The notes under the pieces are model-generated. The model had not been told where the DNA came from. It worked only from the letters and a program-made list of their open reading frames with translations, and ran no database searches. Of a stretch of DNA of 64,000 nt, positions 59,441-64,000 are shown piece by piece; position 1 is the stretch's first letter; every line of letters starts with the position of its first letter. The DNA is taken from assembly GCF_019801965.1 (NCBI RefSeq), contig NZ_JAHVIA010000006.1, positions 248,001 to 312,000 of the forward strand, written 5' to 3'. Both the position numbers and the translations under genes were made by a program. Source of the DNA: Salipiger bermudensis. GTDB taxonomy: Bacteria > Pseudomonadota > Alphaproteobacteria > Rhodobacterales > Rhodobacteraceae.

Positions 59441-60883
59441 ATGCAGCTTCTGACCGCCGATTGCGTGATCCCCGGAGCAGAGTGGCCCCCGCTGTGCCCC
59501 GGGGCCGTGGCGGTGGACGCGGGTCGGATCGCGGCGCTCGGCACGCCCGACGACATGCGCGCCCGCTTTCCCGACGCGGCGGTCACGGCGCTTGGCGATG
59601 CGATCCTGTTGCCCGGCTTCGTGAACGCCCACCAGCATGGACGCGGCCTCAGCCAGCTGCAGCTGGGCTATCCCGACGATCAGCTCGAGCCCTGGATCGC
59701 CCGGCGGCGCGGTCGCGGGGCGCCCGACGCCTACCTGCTGACCCGGCTCGCCGCGCAGGAGATGCTCCGCAATGGCGTCACCGCCACGCTGCACGCGAAT
59801 TATTCCTACGGCACCGGCGATTACGAGGCGGAGCTGCGCGGGGCCATCCGCGCTTACGAGGAGACCGGGCTGCGCGCGACGGTTTGCGTGGGCTTTGCAG
59901 ATCAGGGCGGGCTGGTCTATCCACCCGTCGATGAGGGTGACTTCCGCGCGGGCCTGTCCCCGCACGCCCGGGCCCTCCTGGCCGCGGCCCTCCCCGCCTA
60001 CCTGCCATTGCATGACACGCTGGCCCTGATGGATCGGCTGCTGGCCGACTACGCCGGTCACCCGACGATCACGCTGGCCCATGGCCCGGCCGGGCCGCAA
60101 TGGGTGTCGGATGCCGCCTGGAGATCCATCGCCGCCCATGCCGCGCGCACCGGCGCCGGCATCCACTTCCACCTGCTGGAATCCCCGGCGCAGCGCGCCG
60201 CCGCCGACACGGTCTACGGCGGGGCGGTCTTGAGGCATCTCGAAGCCCTCGGTGTCTTCGAGAGCCAGGTCAGTGCGGCCCATTTCGCTCAGGCGCGCCC
60301 GCGCGACGTGGAGGATGCGCTCCGCCTTGGCCTTACGCTGGTGTCGAACCCCGGCGCCAACATGCGGCTCTGCAACGGTGCTCCGCCCTTGGCCGACTGG
60401 CGCGCGGCGGGTCTGCCGGTGGCGCTTGGCACCGACAATTGCGCGCTGGACGACAGCGAGGATTACCTGTCCGAGCTGCGCCTCGGCGGGCTGCTGGCCA
60501 GGGGCCGGGGCGCGCCCGTCAGGGCCAACCGGCTGGCGCTGGCGATGGGCACCGAGATCGGCGCCCGGGCGATCTTCCAGCCCGACATCGGCACGATCGC
60601 GGCCGGCCAGCGCGCCGATCTGGTGGCCCTCGACCCGACCCGCGCCCGCGGCGGCTACACCGACCCCGATTGCGACCCGCTCGATCTGGTCATCGGCCGC
60701 TGCACAGGCGCCGACACGATCCTGACAATGGTCGGGGGAGACATCCGCTACCGCGCTGGCGACCCGCCGCCGCCGGCCGCCGAGGTTGCTGCCATGGCCG
60801 CCGCTGCCCGGCTGGCCGGACCGGATGCCGCCACGTGGGCAGAAGAGATCGCCGGAGCCATTCGCCGGAAGATCCCGCGATGA
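59441..60883 (+). CDS. amidohydrolase family deaminase/hydrolase (TrzA/AtzA/cytosine-deaminase type)
   Basis: A 480-aa metal-dependent amidohydrolase. The first metal motif is His64-Gln-His66 (FVNAHQHG). Further ligand-type residues lie in HFHLLES, SAAHFAQ and the late GTDN Asp. Composite beta-strands at both ends (residues 1-55 and about 395-440, with GTIAAGQRADLVAL) match the subtype III/TrzA architecture. Members deaminate or dechlorinate heterocycles, or hydrolyse guanidine and amide groups. It starts 2 nt after the dctM stop and overlaps the epimerase gene (ATGA), so it acts on the imported compound or its product. The substrate is not evident. Confidence 0.88.
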   Translation: MQLLTADCVIPGAEWPPLCPGAVAVDAGRIAALGTPDDMRARFPDAAVTALGDAILLPGFVNAHQHGRGLSQLQLGYPDDQLEPWIARRRGRGAPDAYLLTRLAAQEMLRNGVTATLHANYSYGTGDYEAELRGAIRAYEETGLRATVCVGFADQGGLVYPPVDEGDFRAGLSPHARALLAAALPAYLPLHDTLALMDRLLADYAGHPTITLAHGPAGPQWVSDAAWRSIAAHAARTGAGIHFHLLESPAQRAAADTVYGGAVLRHLEALGVFESQVSAAHFAQARPRDVEDALRLGLTLVSNPGANMRLCNGAPPLADWRAAGLPVALGTDNCALDDSEDYLSELRLGGLLARGRGAPVRANRLALAMGTEIGARAIFQPDIGTIAAGQRADLVALDPTRARGGYTDPDCDPLDLVIGRCTGADTILTMVGGDIRYRAGDPPPPAAEVAAMAAAARLAGPDAATWAEEIAGAIRRKIPR

Positions 60884-61836
60884 AGGTCCTCGTCACCGGG
60901 GCGGCGGGCTTCGTCGGCTCCGCCATCTGCGACGCCCTCTGCGCGCGCGGCATCCCCGTTCTCGGCCTCGACCTGCGCCCGCCGCGGCAGAGCTGGCCGG
61001 GGTTGGAGTTCGTCGCCGCAGACCTGCGGGATCAGCGGTCCCTCGATGCCGCCCTGAGCGGGCGCGGCCTGACCCACATCATCCACGCCGCCGCGCTGAC
61101 CCCCGACGCGGCCTTCGAGGAGGCCAGGCCGGATCTCGTCCTCGACGTCAACCTCCTGGGCACGGTCCGTTTGCTGCAAGCCGCGAAAGCCTGCGGTATC
61201 GCCCGCCTGCTGCACCTGTCCTCCATCGCCGTCTACGGCGAAGCGGCACCGGAAGCCGACGGTCTCTATCACGAGGACCGCACCCACCCTGCCCCGCAAA
61301 GCCTTTACGGCATCGGAAAGCGCGCTGCCGAGCTGGGCCTGCGGCGCCTCGCCCCGCCTACTGACATCGCGTTCACAGTCCTTCGCCTGGGCCCGATCTT
61401 CGGCCTTTACGAGCATGCCTCCGACAGCCGCAAGGTCACCAGCCCGCACCACCAGATCCTGCTGGCCGCGCTGGAGAGCCGCCCGGTCGTGCTGCCCCGC
61501 GCTGTGCCGGCCGACTGGTGCTATTCCCGCGATGCCGCCGCCGCCATCGCCGCACTGCTGACCCACGACGCGCCCCTGCCCGAGACCGTGCATATCGGGT
61601 CCGGCCAGGTGAGCGACCTGCCTGAATGGTGCGCCGCGCTGGCCGCGCATCTGCCTTTGACATGGCAGATCGACGCCGCAGCCCCGACGATCCGCTACGG
61701 CTATGCCACCGACCGCCCGGCGCTCTGCATCGACCGCCTGCGCTCGCTGGTGCCTGCCTCGCACACCCCCCTGCCCGATGCCGCCGCCGACTGGCTCGCC
61801 CACATCGCGCATCCCTCGAAGGAGAGCCTCTCATGA
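60880..61836 (+). CDS. NAD-dependent epimerase/dehydratase (extended SDR)
   Basis: A 318-aa extended SDR. It opens with the NAD motif VTGAAGFVGSAIC. Ser of SSIAVYG and the YGIGK Tyr/Lys pair form the active site. This family includes UDP-sugar epimerases but also sugar-acid dehydrogenases such as D-erythronate/uronate dehydrogenases. In a TRAP operon a dehydrogenase on a polyhydroxy or carboxylic acid is plausible (inference). It is coupled to the amidohydrolase gene upstream and the SDR gene downstream by ATGA-type overlaps. Confidence 0.88.
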   Translation: MKVLVTGAAGFVGSAICDALCARGIPVLGLDLRPPRQSWPGLEFVAADLRDQRSLDAALSGRGLTHIIHAAALTPDAAFEEARPDLVLDVNLLGTVRLLQAAKACGIARLLHLSSIAVYGEAAPEADGLYHEDRTHPAPQSLYGIGKRAAELGLRRLAPPTDIAFTVLRLGPIFGLYEHASDSRKVTSPHHQILLAALESRPVVLPRAVPADWCYSRDAAAAIAALLTHDAPLPETVHIGSGQVSDLPEWCAALAAHLPLTWQIDAAAPTIRYGYATDRPALCIDRLRSLVPASHTPLPDAAADWLAHIAHPSKESLS

Positions 61837-62609
61837 CCCAACGCCTTGCCGGCCGTGTCGCCATCGTAACCGGGGGATCCTCGGGCATCGGGCGTGCCAT
61901 CGTCCGGAAATACGCGGCCGAAGGGGCGCATGTCTTCGTCGCCGACATCACCGAAGAGGCGGTTGAAGGCGGCCGTCCGGTCTGCGAGCTCGTGGCAGAG
62001 GACGGTGGCTCCGCCGCCTTCGTCAAGACCGATGTCTCGCGTGCCAGTGACGTCGAGGCGCTGGTGGAACAGGCGGCAGCCCATAGCGGTCGCCTCGACA
62101 TTCTCGTGAACAACGCCGTGCTGCGCGCCGGCAAGCCGCTGGTCGAAACCGAGGAAGCCGACTGGGACCGCGTGATGGACGTGAGCCTCAAGGGGGCCTA
62201 CCTCTGCGCCCGGGCTGCCGTTCGCCAGATGATGACGCAGGAGATCCGCAACGAAGTGCGCGGCCGCCTGATCCACATTTCCTCCCAGCACGGCCACGTC
62301 TCGGCGCCCGAGGATTTCGCCTACGGTGTCAGCAAGGCGGGCATCGCCTACATGACCCGTCAGATCGCCGCCGATTACGGGCCGCACCAGATCGTCTCGA
62401 ATGCCGTCGCGCCGGGCAAGATCCTAACCGGCAAGGGCGGCCGCGCCGTGGAGCCGCGCTGGCTCGACTATTCCAACCAGCGCACCCCCTGGCCCCGCCT
62501 CGGCACCCCAGACGACGTCGCCCGCGCGGCGCTTTTCCTCGCCAGCGACGAGGCGACCTATCTCACCGGGCACAATCTCTTCGTCGATGGCGGCTGGATG
62601 GCCGCCTGA
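61833..62609 (+). CDS. short-chain dehydrogenase/reductase
   Basis: A 258-aa classical SDR with VTGGSSGIGRA, VNNAVLR in place of NNAG, catalytic Ser in ISSQHGH, and YGVSK (Tyr/Lys). The C-terminal LTGHNLFVDGGW is typical. Last gene of the six-gene TRAP operon; the next gene is 538 nt away on the other strand. It probably catalyses an oxidation or reduction step of the same pathway. Confidence 0.92.
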   Translation: MTQRLAGRVAIVTGGSSGIGRAIVRKYAAEGAHVFVADITEEAVEGGRPVCELVAEDGGSAAFVKTDVSRASDVEALVEQAAAHSGRLDILVNNAVLRAGKPLVETEEADWDRVMDVSLKGAYLCARAAVRQMMTQEIRNEVRGRLIHISSQHGHVSAPEDFAYGVSKAGIAYMTRQIAADYGPHQIVSNAVAPGKILTGKGGRAVEPRWLDYSNQRTPWPRLGTPDDVARAALFLASDEATYLTGHNLFVDGGWMAA

Positions 62610-63146
62610 TCCACGCAAACGGGCGCCGAAGATTCCCGGCTGCGAGTTCGTCACCCCGGGGCGGCCACATGGTCACCGCCGCCGCCGAGCGCGTCTCACC
62701 AGCGGCGCAGGCAGGACCGGGCGATCTTTGGCGCGCTCCAAAAGTGGCGCGCACGGCATGTGATCTCGGATCAGGTTGCCTTCGGCGCACGGGCGATCTC
62801 GACCGGTCGGGGCAGTTTCGAGACTGTGTAGGTGGAGAGTTTGCAGCGAGGCCGCCGCCGACATGGGCCCCGGCTACTGAGCCTTTGTGGCTACGTTCAA
62901 TGCAGGGGCCATTGCGCGCGGATCGTGATCACAGGGGAATGCGACGCGCCTTCAAGCGCCGTCATCCAGACTCCGCGTCTTACCCCGTCCAGCCGGGGCC
63001 ACGGCTTCTGACCTCTGGAGCGGCGACGCTCCAGAGCCGACTGTTTGAAAACAGAGAACGCCCAGAATCTCAAGCAGGCGCGAGCAAGCAGTCACTGCCT
63101 CTGCACCGGGTGATCATGTGTCCAAGCGCAGCGTGGAGCGGCACGG
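62610..63146. other. 537-bp intergenic region, no gene recognised
   Basis: The region lies between the convergent SDR and aminotransferase genes. A plus-strand frame (62669-63157) is open, but its amino-acid composition and lack of ribosome-binding site do not support a gene. I see no convincing terminator, repeat or RNA gene. It may hold degraded sequence. Confidence 0.4.
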
Positions 63147-64000
63147 TCACACGGTGACCGGCGTCGCGTGCCAGCCGTCTGCCCGCCTGCGCCAATAGCG
63201 CGTGCGCAACTGCTCGGTGAGCGGCCCCGGTGCGTCGTTGCCCAGAACCCTCTCCCCGATCCGGCGAGCACCCCAGATGCCGCCCGCGGTGGTGGCGCAG
63301 AAAATCTCGTCAGCAGCCACGAACTCGGCCTCGGAGATGTCGCGCTGTTGGAAAGGCACGCCGATCTCCTCGCAGAGCTCGAACACCGAGCGCCGGGTGA
63401 TGCCCTCGAGCGCGCCGCTTCGCGGGCTCGAGACCACGCCGCCCGAGACGCTGAACACGTTGAAACCCGGCCCTTCCGTCACATGGCCGTCGCCGTCGAG
63501 CAGGATCGGGAAATCGGCCCCCTCCGCCTCGGCCTCGAACAGCCCCTCGGTCAGGTCGCCCCAGTGGAAGTTCTTCACCCGCGCGTCGAAGCTCGACATC
63601 GGGATGCGGCGGACCTCGGGGATCATCAGTGTCACGCCGCGCCGCTGCTGCTCGGGGCTGGCGACCCAGGTCCAGGGCAGCGCCTGGCACAGCAGCCAGG
63701 GACGGGCCGAGGACGGCAGCCGGGGCGCGCCCGGCGGCGGCGTGCCGCGCAGGCAGTCCATCGCCACATAGGCCGAGCGCAGGCCCGAACGCCGTACGCA
63801 TTCGATCAGGATCTCCCGGATCTCGGCGTTGCTTTCCCGCGGGCGCAGGCGCAGGCGGTCCATCGACGCCCGGAACCGGGCAATGTGATCGTCGAGCCGG
63901 AAGAAGCAGCCGTCCCAGACCCCGACCACGTCATAGGTCACGTCCGAGCGCCGGTAGCCCCAGTCGCTCGCCGGCAGGCGCGCCTCGGAGGCCGGCATGA
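63147..64000 (-). CDS. class IV aminotransferase, 5' end probably outside the window
   Basis: A fold-type IV PLP enzyme (branched-chain / D-amino-acid aminotransferase group). Characteristic parts: WGYRRSDVTYDVVGVWDG near the start, DDHIARFRASMDRLRL, PLP-lysine in ARVKNFHWGDL, and the late ADEIFCATTAGG loop and EGITRRSVFELC. The first methionine visible is at 63998, but related proteins usually carry 15-30 more residues before this point, so the true start is probably beyond the right edge. Possible function: transamination of branched-chain or D-amino acids, or aminodeoxychorismate-type lyase activity. Confidence 0.88.
   Translation of the reverse strand, partial: MPASEARLPASDWGYRRSDVTYDVVGVWDGCFFRLDDHIARFRASMDRLRLRPRESNAEIREILIECVRRSGLRSAYVAMDCLRGTPPPGAPRLPSSARPWLLCQALPWTWVASPEQQRRGVTLMIPEVRRIPMSSFDARVKNFHWGDLTEGLFEAEAEGADFPILLDGDGHVTEGPGFNVFSVSGGVVSSPRSGALEGITRRSVFELCEEIGVPFQQRDISEAEFVAADEIFCATTAGGIWGARRIGERVLGNDAPGPLTEQLRTRYWRRRADGWHATPVTV

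Overview
The window is about 64 kb of GC-rich DNA from an alphaproteobacterium. The gene families (several DctPQM TRAP transporters, many Gfo/Idh/MocA, SDR, GntR and LysR proteins) and the tight ATGA-coupled operons suggest a Rhodobacteraceae / Roseobacter-type heterotroph. That placement is an inference from gene content; there is no rRNA, replication gene or other marker here. I saw no tRNA, rRNA, CRISPR array, prophage or plasmid replication gene. One intact IS30-family element is present.

Layout. (1) 1-4.3 kb: the C-terminal end of a gamma-glutamyltransferase, two amidase-signature enzymes and a GntR regulator. (2) 4.3-14.7 kb: a lipoprotein made of two homologous halves, an AI-2E/PerM-family permease, an SLC13/TrkA-C permease with a 21-copy heptanucleotide repeat upstream, an aldehyde dehydrogenase, cytochrome b561, an exported dienelactone-hydrolase-like protein, and a Tat-exported intradiol-like protein with a membrane partner. 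(3) 15-27.9 kb: two minus-strand operons around a LysR gene. One encodes RidA, an RraA-like protein and a peptide-type ABC importer. The other encodes a TRAP importer, a small cupin-like protein, an N-carbamoylase/hydantoinase-type amidohydrolase and an ornithine-cyclodeaminase/mu-crystallin family enzyme. Both operon promoters carry the same ATAGC-N5-GCTAT palindrome, so the LysR protein probably controls both. (4) 28.1-29.2 kb: IS30 element with an apparent ATG target duplication. (5) 29.3-42.9 kb: a myo-inositol-type catabolic operon (ABC sugar importer, two Gfo/Idh/MocA dehydrogenases, IolH, another TIM-barrel isomerase, an ABM protein, IolC-DUF2090, IolD, IolB) and a divergent LacI regulator with a large inverted-repeat operator. 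(6) 42.9-46.2 kb: a LysR gene divergent from VOC, SDR and aldo/keto reductase genes. (7) 47-54.5 kb: a second TRAP importer, a NIPSNAP protein, an AraC regulator, a flavoprotein oxidoreductase and an SDR. (8) 54.7-62.6 kb: a GntR regulator and an arylmalonate-decarboxylase-like single-cysteine enzyme, divergent from a six-gene operon: TRAP importer, amidohydrolase, extended SDR/epimerase and SDR. An 18-bp motif occurs once beside each divergent start, in opposite orientation. (9) 63.1 kb-end: a class IV aminotransferase whose N-terminus probably lies outside the window.

The window reads as a set of nutrient-scavenging modules. Each joins a high-affinity importer (three TRAP, two ABC) to its own regulator and enzymes. 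The two most novel-looking modules are the AMDase-like/TRAP/amidohydrolase cluster (54.7-62.6 kb) and the dual ABC+TRAP regulon (15-27.9 kb). The substrate of neither can be read from sequence alone.
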